Assembly: GCA_016933535.1 (NCBI GenBank)
Contig: JAFGAS010000086.1
Coordinates: forward strand, 186,001-250,000
DNA: 64,000 nucleotides
DNA from: Candidatus Zymogenaceae bacterium
Lineage (GTDB): Bacteria > Desulfobacterota > Zymogenia > Zymogenales > Zymogenaceae
Reading direction: 5' to 3'
Positions 35,285 through 42,541 of this stretch are shown in pieces. Positions within the stretch are counted from its first letter, which is position 1. Every line of letters starts with the position of its first letter. Under the pieces are notes generated by a model, which worked only from the letters and a program-made list of their open reading frames with translations, did no database searches and was not told where the DNA came from. Position numbers and translations under genes: made by a program.

Positions 35285-35551
35285 TCATGTATCCTCGACC
35301 TTCAGATTATGGGTATGTACCCAGCGGCCGGCCGCGATCATCTCGCCGGCAAACCCGATCTTCTCGCCGTACTTTATTATCGGGCTGCCGGCCGGAATGT
35401 CTACCAGCGCGATCTTGTGATTCTTGGGGATGTCGTCCACGGCCCGGATTGTGCTACTCACTCCGCCGATCACCGTCTCATCCTTCCTGATATCCTTGAT
35501 AACGACTCCCACGTTATCCTTCGGATTGATTACGACGACACTATTTTTCAT
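35285..35551 (-). CDS. UxaA-family hydro-lyase, small SAF-domain subunit
   Basis: 88 residues: VVVINPKDNVGVVIKDIRKDETV at the N-terminus and DIPAGSPIIKYGEKIGFAGEMIAAGRWVHTHN at the C-terminus, a SAF domain as found at the start of altronate dehydratase and as the separate alpha subunit of sulfolactate sulfo-lyase. Its stop is one base from the start of the large subunit gene. A strong promoter and a palindrome lie upstream. Confidence 0.85.
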   Translation of the reverse strand: MKNSVVVINPKDNVGVVIKDIRKDETVIGGVSSTIRAVDDIPKNHKIALVDIPAGSPIIKYGEKIGFAGEMIAAGRWVHTHNLKVEDT

Positions 35552-35582
35552 ACTCGTTTCCTCGGTTCCGGTTCTATCCGTA

Positions 35583-35597
35583 GAACGGTGACCGTTC
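35583..35597. promoter_or_regulatory. Perfect 15-bp palindrome, likely operator of the hydro-lyase operon
   Basis: GAACGGTGACCGTTC: two perfect 7-base arms around one central base. It lies 16-30 bases after the predicted transcription start of the promoter at 35648-35620 and 32 bases before the start codon, a place where a repressor would block elongation. No regulator gene is next to it. Confidence 0.55.
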
Positions 35598-35619
35598 GAT
35601 AACGCATGTAAGAAACATT

Positions 35620-35648
35620 ACAATAATCGTAAAGCATCGCCTCGTCAA
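35620..35648 (-). promoter_or_regulatory. Promoter for the SAF/UxaA/MFS operon
   Basis: Minus strand TTGACG (35648-35643), 17 bases, TATTGT (35625-35620), near consensus. The leader of about 60 bases contains the palindrome. Confidence 0.68.
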
Positions 35649-35972
35649 TATTTTTTTCTCGTGCATGTCGGAAACTGCGCGCCCTCACAGCCGAGCACAA
35701 TAGACACTATCGCGCCGGTCACCACCGTCTCCGGATGAGACTATTACCAATATCTGAGTGAGAGACAAAACGATCCGTCCGCCGTCAAGCCCGGTATGGG
35801 CTGTTGACCGGTGTATTCGGTTTGAGCATCCCTCTTCCCTTTGACGGCAGGTCCTTGGCAACGCGGTATTACCCTCTATGGTTTCTGTATTCCGGGCGAC
35901 GCGCCCCCTACTGCGGCCGCTTTTTTCCGGAATCGACCCGTACGTATCAATCCCTCAGGATATCATCTTTAC
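35649..35972. other. Region between the TPP enzyme and the hydro-lyase operon, no gene seen
   Basis: No coding pattern on either strand. It holds one hairpin (35784-35808, GTCAA-GCCC arms with a 2-base bulge) that may end the TPP-enzyme transcript but has no U run. Confidence 0.45.
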
Positions 35973-37667
35973 CTAAAAGGACATCAGGCCGAAGTGCGGG
36001 ATATGCGCGGTCGTCACGTCCACGAGCGACGGCCGCCCGCTTGCCATTGCCTCCTTGAGGGCCGGTTTCAAATCGGCGGCCGTCTTCACCTTTATTCCCA
36101 CGCATCCCAGCGACTTGGCGGCGCCCGACAGGTCCGGTTGTCTGTACGTGGTGACTTCCCTGTGGTCCGGGGCCATGAAGTCGTTGACGTTACCCAGGAC
36201 CGAGTTGTTGAGGACGACGTAGGTAACGGGAAGCTCGTACTGGGAGGCGGTTTCCAGACAGTTGAGCATCATCATCATACATCCGTCACCGGTCGGGCAG
36301 ACTACCCTTTTACCGGGATTGAGTATCTGGGCCGCAACGGCCGCCGCGACCCCCCATCCCATACCCGCGACTCCCCCGCCCGCGAAGACCTGCCCCGCGC
36401 CCTTGGACTTAAAGAGGTTTGCAAAGAATATCCTGTTGTTACCGGTGTCGAGCACGAGTATGTCGTCGTTCCCGATAAGGTCATTGATTTCACGGACTAT
36501 CCTTCCCGGCATAACCGGGACCGAGTCCGACGTGAACATATCGTTCGTAAAGAAGTTGCGCGTCTCCTTGAACTGCTTGATTTCACTGATTCGCGCCCCG
36601 GCATCGATCTTCTCTTTTGATTTCTTGATCCGGTCAATGATCATTTCGAGGGCGATCCGGGCATCCGACGTAATCCCGAGGACCGTCGGGTAAGTCCAGC
36701 CGACATTGAGGGGCTCAATATCAATCTGGATGATCTTCTGACGGTCCGGCTTGATGAAATCTGCCGACATCATCTTGGTATTCTCCGGCGCAAGGCAGCT
36801 GCCGACAACAAGCAAAAGATCGGCCCCGGTTATCCGATCGTTGGCGGCCTTTTGGCCGAGTATTCCCATGGTCCCGAGGGCCAGATCGTGGGTCTCGGCA
36901 ATGGCGCTCTTGCCCATATAGCTGGTGGCCACGGGGATACCGATAAGCTCCGCCATGGCTCGTACCGCTTCGTGAGCCCTTCCCACATGGACCCCCCTGC
37001 CGCATATCATCACGGGACTCTTTGCCGAGAGTAGAAGATCTGCGGCCTTTGTCGCATCATCCGGGCCGATACTGGGAGGGGATACCGTAAGGTGCCCGGC
37101 CAGGGGGTAGAGCTTAGGAAAGATAGTATCGGTATTTGCCTCTTCGGTGATCACATTCCATCGAACGATGACACAGGCCGGGCCGGGGCGTCCTGTGATC
37201 GCGTGTTTTATGGCAAGACGCACGCCATGAATGAATTCGCTTGCATTCGTGGCAACGGTCGTAAACTTCGTCATCGAGCGCATCATCGCCACAAGATCCG
37301 CGGCGCCGTAGTCCCCGGAGGAATTCTGGTAAACACCGTGCTGCGTGAGGCTGGCATAATCGGAGAAGTCCGTAACGATAAGCATCGGAGAGCCGGCATA
37401 GAAGGCCTCAAGGATTCCCAACGCCCCGCTGCTGCCTATCCAGGGCCCCTGGCCGATCAGCACGCCGGGCTTTCCTGTCATCCTACCGTACATGTCGGCC
37501 ATGCATGAAGCCGATCCCTCGTGCCGCCCGAGAACAACACGGATTTTATCCTTCTTCCCCTCCAGGGCATCAAAGATAAAAAGGGTGCTCCCCCCCGGTA
37601 TCCCAAAGACATGGTCGATCCCCGCCTCGATAAGGACATCAGCAAACAGTTCGGGTCCTTTTGGCAT
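35973..37667 (-). CDS. Thiamine pyrophosphate enzyme, acetolactate synthase-like
   Basis: The ATG at 37667 follows GGAGGG by 4 bases and gives 564 residues; the longer frame adds an unlikely basic extension. Three TPP-enzyme domains are seen. The N-terminal PYR domain has VFGIPGGSTLFIFDAL and the catalytic Glu in GRHEGSASCMADMYGRMTGKPGVL. The central domain has AKSPVMICGRGVHVG. The C-terminal PP domain has GDG...NN: CPTGDGCMMMMLNCLETA with VLNNSVLGNVNDF. It decarboxylates a 2-oxo acid; no regulatory small subunit is adjacent, so biosynthetic acetolactate synthase is unlikely. Substrate unknown. Confidence 0.82.
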   Translation of the reverse strand: MPKGPELFADVLIEAGIDHVFGIPGGSTLFIFDALEGKKDKIRVVLGRHEGSASCMADMYGRMTGKPGVLIGQGPWIGSSGALGILEAFYAGSPMLIVTDFSDYASLTQHGVYQNSSGDYGAADLVAMMRSMTKFTTVATNASEFIHGVRLAIKHAITGRPGPACVIVRWNVITEEANTDTIFPKLYPLAGHLTVSPPSIGPDDATKAADLLLSAKSPVMICGRGVHVGRAHEAVRAMAELIGIPVATSYMGKSAIAETHDLALGTMGILGQKAANDRITGADLLLVVGSCLAPENTKMMSADFIKPDRQKIIQIDIEPLNVGWTYPTVLGITSDARIALEMIIDRIKKSKEKIDAGARISEIKQFKETRNFFTNDMFTSDSVPVMPGRIVREINDLIGNDDILVLDTGNNRIFFANLFKSKGAGQVFAGGGVAGMGWGVAAAVAAQILNPGKRVVCPTGDGCMMMMLNCLETASQYELPVTYVVLNNSVLGNVNDFMAPDHREVTTYRQPDLSGAAKSLGCVGIKVKTAADLKPALKEAMASGRPSLVDVTTAHIPHFGLMSF

Positions 37668-37811
37668 AATTCCCTCCATTTTTCTATTTGCGACTGCCTT
37701 GTGATTTTTTTTTGAATCTCGCTGTGTACTAATCCGAACGACGTATGAGAACATCTTTGTGGGCTTCTACTCACTCGGTATTCATGGACAGATAATTTTC
37801 GAGGGATCCCG

Positions 37812-38927
37812 TTAATCGATCTTCTTTTGATACACCCGGAATTTCTTGACGAGTTTCATATGAAGGTTTACGAGGGCCTGGTTCATCTTGTAGTTATCTT
37901 CACGAATCCAGCTCGCCTCGAGACGGGCGTGCTTTTCGGATAGAACGTGAAAGATGTGGTAGTAGAGCAGTGTATCCAGGGCCTTGTTCTGAAATTCCTT
38001 GATCAATCCCAATCCCCAGAGCCGGTATTCCCTGATCTTTTTTACCCCCAATTTTATTCTGAATATCCCGAACGGGAAGAGACGTCCATTGAGCTTCTTG
38101 ATGATTACGTTGACGTCCGGCAACGCGATGGCGTACCCGATGGGGACCGTATCCTGTTCCATGATAAACACGCAGTCCGGATCGACGATACCTGAAAAAT
38201 CCTTGATAATACTGTCTATCTCAGACTCTCCGGCGGGGACGTTCCAGTCTCCCCGGTTCGCGTCATTGGCAATCGCCAAGATTGTCGTAACCTCGTCCCG
38301 AATTTTCTTGAGATTGATGCCACGCACGCGCACGTTGTAGCGTTTGGCCAGATAGTTATAGTGCTTCATGAAGCGATCGGGAAAAACGTAGTGTTCCAGC
38401 ACGTCCCCGTAGTACCCGTTCATCTCCATATTGATAGTAAATCCTGCGTCTTTAACAAGCTCATCATAATAGGGGAAGTTATAGGGTGAGAGTACGGTAT
38501 GGGGCTGGCTAAAACCCGCCACAAGGAAGCCGATGTTCTGGGAGGTAAAGTTGAAAGGACCCCGAATGTCGGCCATCTTTTTTGATTTGAGCCAATCGGC
38601 CGCGGCCGAAAAGAGCGCCCGGGAGACCTCCCTGTCATTGATGGACTCAAACGAGCCGAAAAATCCGAGGGGCACCTTCCAATAATCGATATATCCGTGA
38701 TGAACAAACGCGGCAATTCTTCCCTTGACAACCCCATTTCTCCGGGCGAGAAAAAGGGCTGCGTCGCATTTCTTGAAAAAGCCGTTTTTTCTCCGGTCGA
38801 ATTCCCGGGCCGCAAGTACTTTAAGGGGAGGAACCCAGATGGGGTGGTTCTTATAGAGATCGTAGGGAAACCGTATAAAATCCGCAAGGTCCCGACCGCC
38901 AGCGACCTCGATAACATCAATACCCAT
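37812..38927 (-). CDS. GNAT-like acyltransferase-type protein
   Basis: 371 residues of a widespread uncharacterised group: FIRFPYDLYKNHPIWVPPLKVLAAREFDRRKNGFFKKCDAALFLARRNG, then GRIAAFVHHGYIDYW, GFFGSFESINDREV, RGPFNFTSQNIGFLVAGF, and a C-terminal GNAT-type half with GLGLIKEFQNKALDTLLYYHIFHVL and LEASWIREDNYKMNQAL. It looks like two tandem GNAT folds. Acyl acceptor unknown. It is monocistronic, between the TPP enzyme and the small Cys-repeat peptide gene on the other strand. Confidence 0.7.
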   Translation of the reverse strand: MGIDVIEVAGGRDLADFIRFPYDLYKNHPIWVPPLKVLAAREFDRRKNGFFKKCDAALFLARRNGVVKGRIAAFVHHGYIDYWKVPLGFFGSFESINDREVSRALFSAAADWLKSKKMADIRGPFNFTSQNIGFLVAGFSQPHTVLSPYNFPYYDELVKDAGFTINMEMNGYYGDVLEHYVFPDRFMKHYNYLAKRYNVRVRGINLKKIRDEVTTILAIANDANRGDWNVPAGESEIDSIIKDFSGIVDPDCVFIMEQDTVPIGYAIALPDVNVIIKKLNGRLFPFGIFRIKLGVKKIREYRLWGLGLIKEFQNKALDTLLYYHIFHVLSEKHARLEASWIREDNYKMNQALVNLHMKLVKKFRVYQKKID

Positions 38928-39098
38928 TGCAGGAAGTATCCTCCCGGCGATAATAGAGCGTATATAACATAGAATCTATATATCATTGACTAACGCCGGA
39001 AATCAAGGTTTTTGTGGCGATCTGATGCCGGAAGAGCCGTAAATAGATGCCGATGAACGTTTGACATGCTCATGGAGCGAATACAATATCTTTTTAAT

Positions 39099-39126
39099 TG
39101 ACCTTTATGGACGACGTGCTATTATA
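39099..39126 (+). promoter_or_regulatory. Promoter upstream of the Cys-repeat peptide gene
   Basis: TTGACC (39099-39104), 16 bases, TATTAT (39121-39126). It is followed by a leader of about 210 bases before the ATG, which contains a perfect GCGTCC-CAA-GGACGC hairpin (39148-39162). The long leader suggests control at the RNA level or another start closer to the gene. Confidence 0.5.
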
Positions 39127-39345
39127 TAGATGCTGGCAGCACAGGGCGTCCCAAGGACGCTCGTATCCTATATCGATTACCGACTCATTCGGATAAGCAA
39201 GGGATTTCCTCAGACCCGTTCGCAGGCACTTCGTTTTGGCATGGTCTTCTGACCCCGGGCGATGGCCGTATGCCGCGTTATCTTATACATGGCGATACTC
39301 TAACAAGATTGGGTTCAGGTTGAACAACTTGAGGAGGGTATGACG

Positions 39346-39546
39346 ATGGACAAGAAAAAGAAATACGAACCTCCCCGAATAGTTGATCTGAAGGTCGATT
39401 ATGCCCAGGCCACCGGGGCATCGCGGTGCTGGAACGGCGCCACTCAGGGGTGGCAGTGTATGTCGGGTTCCGGCGCGGGTCACCAGTGCATGACCGGAAA
39501 CCGGGCCGGATTCAAATGTAATAGTGGATCAAGCGCCCGATCGTAG
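39346..39546 (+). CDS. Putative modified-peptide (RiPP-like) precursor with Cys decapeptide repeats
   Basis: 66 residues from the second ATG, 8 bases after GGAGG; the first ATG, two codons upstream, is too close to it. The N-terminal part is a charged leader (DKKKKYEPPRIVDLKVDYAQATGAS). The core is four units that begin with Cys at exact 10-residue steps: CWNGATQGWQ, CMSGSGAGHQ, CMTGNRAGFK and CNSGSSARS, giving the pattern C-x-[NST]-G-x-x-[AQ]-[GR]. This layout, a leader with a Pro-Pro-Arg-Ile-Val-Asp-Leu segment and a Cys/Gly/Ser-rich repeated core, fits the precursor of a ribosomal peptide made by a radical SAM/SPASM or similar enzyme. No maturase, PqqD-like protein or exporter is visible here, so function is inferred. 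It could also be a metal-binding peptide. Confidence 0.65.
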   Translation: MDKKKKYEPPRIVDLKVDYAQATGASRCWNGATQGWQCMSGSGAGHQCMTGNRAGFKCNSGSSARS

Positions 39547-39865
39547 CCGGGGCTTACCGGCCTTACGCGTTGCCGACCTCACGGCCGTGCGCTTTGTTCG
39601 CGTTACGGTATCGATCATGGCCGATTCGTATCGGGGATTGATACCGGACGGAAAACCGAAACCTCCGATCTACGCAAAACCACCCCAACAGACACTCCCC
39701 GGCAATTACCGGCTGATACTCCAGGGCACTCAATACCCACCGCCGATTACTCGCACGATACCCGATAAGGGGCCGCAAAAAGGCGTAACCCTCACATTGA
39801 ATCAATTTTAGTGGATTTCCCGGATTCTGACCCTTCACGGCGGCGGGCCTTCAATCGGATATCCG
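39547..39865. other. 319 bases without a convincing gene, after the peptide gene
   Basis: A plus-strand frame here is Pro-rich and lacks a ribosome site. No terminator with a U run was found downstream of the peptide gene. Confidence 0.4.
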
Positions 39866-40210
39866 TCAATCCTCGTAATCCGTCGAGTCGTCGTCTGTGA
39901 CCTCGTCGCCCGACTCCGTTTCGTCGGCCGCCACGCCGTCGGGTATTTCGTCCAGGGGCTCTCCGACCGTACAAAGGATCTCGCCGTCGGCGGTCCTGTG
40001 AACGATATAGACGTTGTACCACCGGCCGGTTTCCAGATTGCGGACCGGATAGGCCAAATCGCCGTCAATGATGAGGGGACAATACCCGGCCATCACGTCG
40101 CCCGTCTCACTCACCAGCAGGCCCTGCTGGGGCCCGGCAACGGCAATTCCCGCGGCACACCAAACGATCACCGATATGAGAACCGAAAAAATAATAAGGG
40201 TATTCTTCAT
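39866..40210 (-). CDS. Small secreted protein with acidic tail, unknown
   Basis: ATG at 40210 follows AGGAGGGG and gives 114 residues. A Sec signal is clear (KNTLIIFSVLISVIVWCAAGIAVAG, cleavage after AVA). The mature part of about 85 residues has a central Cys pair and YPVRNLETGRWYNVYIVHR, and it ends in a strongly acidic tail (16 of the last 24 residues Asp, Glu, Ser or Thr). It is convergent with the Cys-repeat peptide gene, 319 bases away. No family recognised. Confidence 0.65.
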   Translation of the reverse strand: MKNTLIIFSVLISVIVWCAAGIAVAGPQQGLLVSETGDVMAGYCPLIIDGDLAYPVRNLETGRWYNVYIVHRTADGEILCTVGEPLDEIPDGVAADETESGDEVTDDDSTDYED

Positions 40211-40340
40211 CCGCCCCTCCTGCAAAGGCCGTCCGTTACCGGTTGATCAGGCCGGTATACCCGTAATTATATACTCCTCGGTCCCTGTTTCAAGATTAAT
40301 TTGCCGCCGCCCTCCAATTTTTATTGTACGCCGCCCCAAC

Positions 40341-40369
40341 AAAAAAAGGCCGCGACTAAAATCACGGCC
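40341..40369 (-). terminator. Intrinsic terminator of tRNA-Asn
   Basis: On the minus strand GGCCGTGA, loop TTTTAG, TCGCGGCC forms an 8-bp stem (one G-U pair) followed by seven U. It lies 12 bases after the tRNA 3' end. Confidence 0.88.
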
Positions 40370-40381
40370 CGATACTATAAC

Positions 40382-40457
40382 TGGCTCCCCGGGCAGGACT
40401 CGAACCTGCGGCATGATGGTTAACAGCCATCCGCTCTACCAACTGAGCTACCGAGGA
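40382..40457 (-). tRNA. tRNA-Asn (anticodon GUU)
   Basis: 76 bases with encoded CCA. Acceptor TCCTCGG/CCGGGGA (one G-U pair), D stem GCTC/GAGC, anticodon stem GATGG/CCATC with loop CTGTTAA, T arm GCAGG/CCTGC. Anticodon GUU. Confidence 0.97.
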
Positions 40458-40472
40458 ATATGTAATTTTACT

Positions 40473-40500
40473 ATGTTACCAAATCCTAAGATAATATCAA
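40473..40500 (-). promoter_or_regulatory. Promoter for tRNA-Asn
   Basis: Minus strand TTGATA (40500-40495), 16 bases, TAACAT (40478-40473), about 16 bases before the tRNA. Confidence 0.45.
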
Positions 40501-40632
40501 GAAAAAAAATACGGTACATCTAATAAATGCCACCGTTTTTTGGGCTCCGCTTTTCCCTCCCCCTTTTTACCCCATCCTTTAACCGCCCGTTCCTTATTGC
40601 AAGCGAGCACCGGTTTAATTGTCGCCGTTATC

Positions 40633-41226
40633 CTAGCCCCCCGCTCCCTTCTTCAACTCAATGAGCACGAGTTTTGCCACCGCTTTGAGGGTTTCGAATA
40701 CTCCCGTACCTTCGGTGGCCACGGAATCGAAATCGGGTAATCCGTTCGGATTGAGAAGTTTCTTCATTTCCGAGACCGGTGCGGCGTTAGGAAGGTCGCG
40801 CTTGTTGTACTGTACGACGTAGGGGATCGCGTCGAGGCTGTAGCCCTGCTCGATGAGATTGGCCTTCAGGTTCTCGATGCTCTCTATGTTTGCCTCCATC
40901 CGCTCGATCTGTGAATCGGCAACGAAAACGACTCCGTCCACCCCCTTGAGGATCAGCTTTCTGCTGGCATCATAGAAGACCTGCCCCGGCACGGTATAGA
41001 GGTGAAAACGGGTCTTGAATCCTCTAATCTCTCCGAGGGAGAGCGGAAGAAAGTCAAAGAAGAGGGTCCTCTCGGTCTCGGTCGCCAGAGATATCATTTT
41101 ACCCTTGGCGTCCGGATTTGTTTTTTTGTATATCCACTGAAGATTTGTGGTCTTCCCGCAAAGGCCGGGACCATAATATACTATCTTGCAGTTGATCTCT
41201 CTTGCAGGGTAGTTGATAAAGGACAT
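40633..41226 (-). CDS. mglA: MglA-type small Ras-like GTPase
   Basis: 197 residues. The P-loop has the MglA form [14 protein letters not shown] with Leu-Cys before GKT, followed by switch residues [39 protein letters not shown] and the guanine site [11 protein letters not shown]. MglA switches cell polarity and motility in myxobacteria and occurs widely elsewhere. The roadblock protein next to it (16 bases upstream) fits its partner and GTPase activator. Role here is inferred. Confidence 0.9.
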   Translation of the reverse strand: MSFINYPAREINCKIVYYGPGLCGKTTNLQWIYKKTNPDAKGKMISLATETERTLFFDFLPLSLGEIRGFKTRFHLYTVPGQVFYDASRKLILKGVDGVVFVADSQIERMEANIESIENLKANLIEQGYSLDAIPYVVQYNKRDLPNAAPVSEMKKLLNPNGLPDFDSVATEGTGVFETLKAVAKLVLIELKKGAGG

Positions 41227-41242
41227 CGAATGACGCTCTCCT

Positions 41243-41731
41243 CTATTCGCTAAAGAGCCTGTCTATATCTTCATCGGTTATTTCCGCAAACGGTGAAGCG
41301 CCCTCGGCGGTCTTTGACTCAAGCTTCTTCATAAGATTGTCGAAAATTACGGTCAGATCCTCGCCGGCCTTTTTCGCCCTTAATCTCACCAGTCCCAGGG
41401 ACGAGCGCTCGTCGAAGATAACAACCATAATGACACGACGTCCCACGATAGAGATATAGATGTTGTCCCGATACCCCTCATGGAATATGATGGTGAATTC
41501 CTTCTCACCAAGGAGCTTGGCGATGCTTCCGGTAGCGGCAATGTTGCCCGCCGTCAGCGACGCCAGCGACGTGGTATCGAGGTTTTCTGTCTCACCGGTG
41601 CTGGCGATCAATTGCCCGTTTCTGTCAACCAGAAAGATGACTTTGGAGTTGGTTTCGGAGTAGAGCTTTGTGATAACATCATTGATCTTCTTAAACTCTT
41701 CGTCGTAGAGAATAAGCTGCGTAAAGCTCAT
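41243..41731 (-). CDS. Roadblock/LC7-domain protein (MglB-like)
   Basis: 162 residues. The roadblock fold spans about 10-125 ([45 protein letters not shown], then [36 protein letters not shown]). A C-terminal tail of about 35 residues ends in EDIDRLFSE. It lies 16 bases before mglA; MglB proteins stimulate GTP hydrolysis by MglA. It is 81 bases after the por-hnd operon, so it may be read through from that operon. Confidence 0.85.
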   Translation of the reverse strand: MSFTQLILYDEEFKKINDVITKLYSETNSKVIFLVDRNGQLIASTGETENLDTTSLASLTAGNIAATGSIAKLLGEKEFTIIFHEGYRDNIYISIVGRRVIMVVIFDERSSLGLVRLRAKKAGEDLTVIFDNLMKKLESKTAEGASPFAEITDEDIDRLFSE

Positions 41732-41812
41732 CTACTGTCTCCCAATGTAACCCGCATTCCCATACTATTCACTTATATCAAAGCGCAAAAAAAATAGCAA
41801 CATTTTTTTCAA

Positions 41813-42532
41813 CTACCGACAACTGAAGCAGAGGTCATAGAAGTCTTCGGGCAAATCGGCAGTCTTTCTGATGTAGTCAAGCTGCCGTTGGGGGGCGATA
41901 TACATCCCGCATTTCTTGCAGGTTGCCATCTTTAATGCCACCTTCCAATTATGGATATATCTCGTGCCGTCTTTGTCCTCCATCTTGATGTACCCGGTCG
42001 GACAAACATAGACGCACGATCCGCACCCGATGCAGGTCTCCGACGGCTCGGCAAAAGGTGTCGTGGGCATCCGTGAGGTCCCCCGGGAAAAGAAGCCGAG
42101 GGCACTGACACCCACCACTTCATCACAGACGCGCACACACATACCGCAAAGGATGCAATCGTCGTTAACCTCGGTAAGCCTGCCCCCTTTTACCCCGAGA
42201 CGTGCCGCCAGGTCGACGATCATCTTGTTCTCCGGCGCCCGCGCAAGCAGGAGCTCCATGACAATACTTCTGGTCTTGACCACCCGTTCGGTGTCCGTCT
42301 TGACCGCAAGCCCCTCCTCGGCCGGGTAGTTGCACGAGGTAACGATCCGCTTCCGTCCCCCCTTTTCTATCTCTACCAGACACATCCTGCAAACGCCGTA
42401 GGGGACCAGGGCATCGTTATGACACAGGGTGGGGATATAGACGTTCTTTTCGCGGGCAATCGACAGTAGAGGCGTCCCCTTCTGAGCCTTTATTTCGGTG
42501 CCATTGAGAGTAATGGTTACCATATCATCCAT
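41813..42532 (-). CDS. HoxU/NuoG-N-like iron-sulfur subunit without hydrogenase domain
   Basis: 239 residues. A plant-type [2Fe-2S] ferredoxin domain (ITLNGTEIKAQKGTPLLSIA, then CHNDALVPYGVCRMC and a Cys near residue 68) is followed by two [4Fe-4S] motifs (CILCGMCVRVC and CIGCGSCVYVCPTG). There is then an unusual C-terminal pair CKKCG and CFSC. In [FeFe]-hydrogenases such as HndD this arrangement continues into an H-cluster domain of several hundred residues; here the chain ends. It is the last gene of the por-hnd operon and likely carries electrons between POR or ferredoxin and the NuoEF pair. Confidence 0.83.
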   Translation of the reverse strand: MDDMVTITLNGTEIKAQKGTPLLSIAREKNVYIPTLCHNDALVPYGVCRMCLVEIEKGGRKRIVTSCNYPAEEGLAVKTDTERVVKTRSIVMELLLARAPENKMIVDLAARLGVKGGRLTEVNDDCILCGMCVRVCDEVVGVSALGFFSRGTSRMPTTPFAEPSETCIGCGSCVYVCPTGYIKMEDKDGTRYIHNWKVALKMATCKKCGMYIAPQRQLDYIRKTADLPEDFYDLCFSCR

Positions 42533-42541
42533 AGAAAACCT

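Noticed and set aside
34129-35551. Firm call of sulfolactate sulfo-lyase (suyAB) or altronate dehydratase
   Set aside because: Both have this split architecture; no sulfonate or hexuronate genes nearby decide between them, so only the family is named.
35973-37667. Oxalyl-CoA decarboxylase (same length of 564 residues)
   Set aside because: The N-terminal and substrate-site sequences do not match that enzyme; only the general TPP-enzyme family is clear.
39127-39345. c-di-GMP (GEMM) riboswitch in the leader of the Cys-repeat peptide
   Set aside because: A GCACAGGGC string is reminiscent, but the conserved tetraloop and receptor sequences are absent.
39524-39811. 95-codon plus-strand frame after the Cys-repeat peptide
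   Set aside because: It overlaps the peptide gene, lacks a ribosome site and is Pro-rich without a pattern; probably chance.
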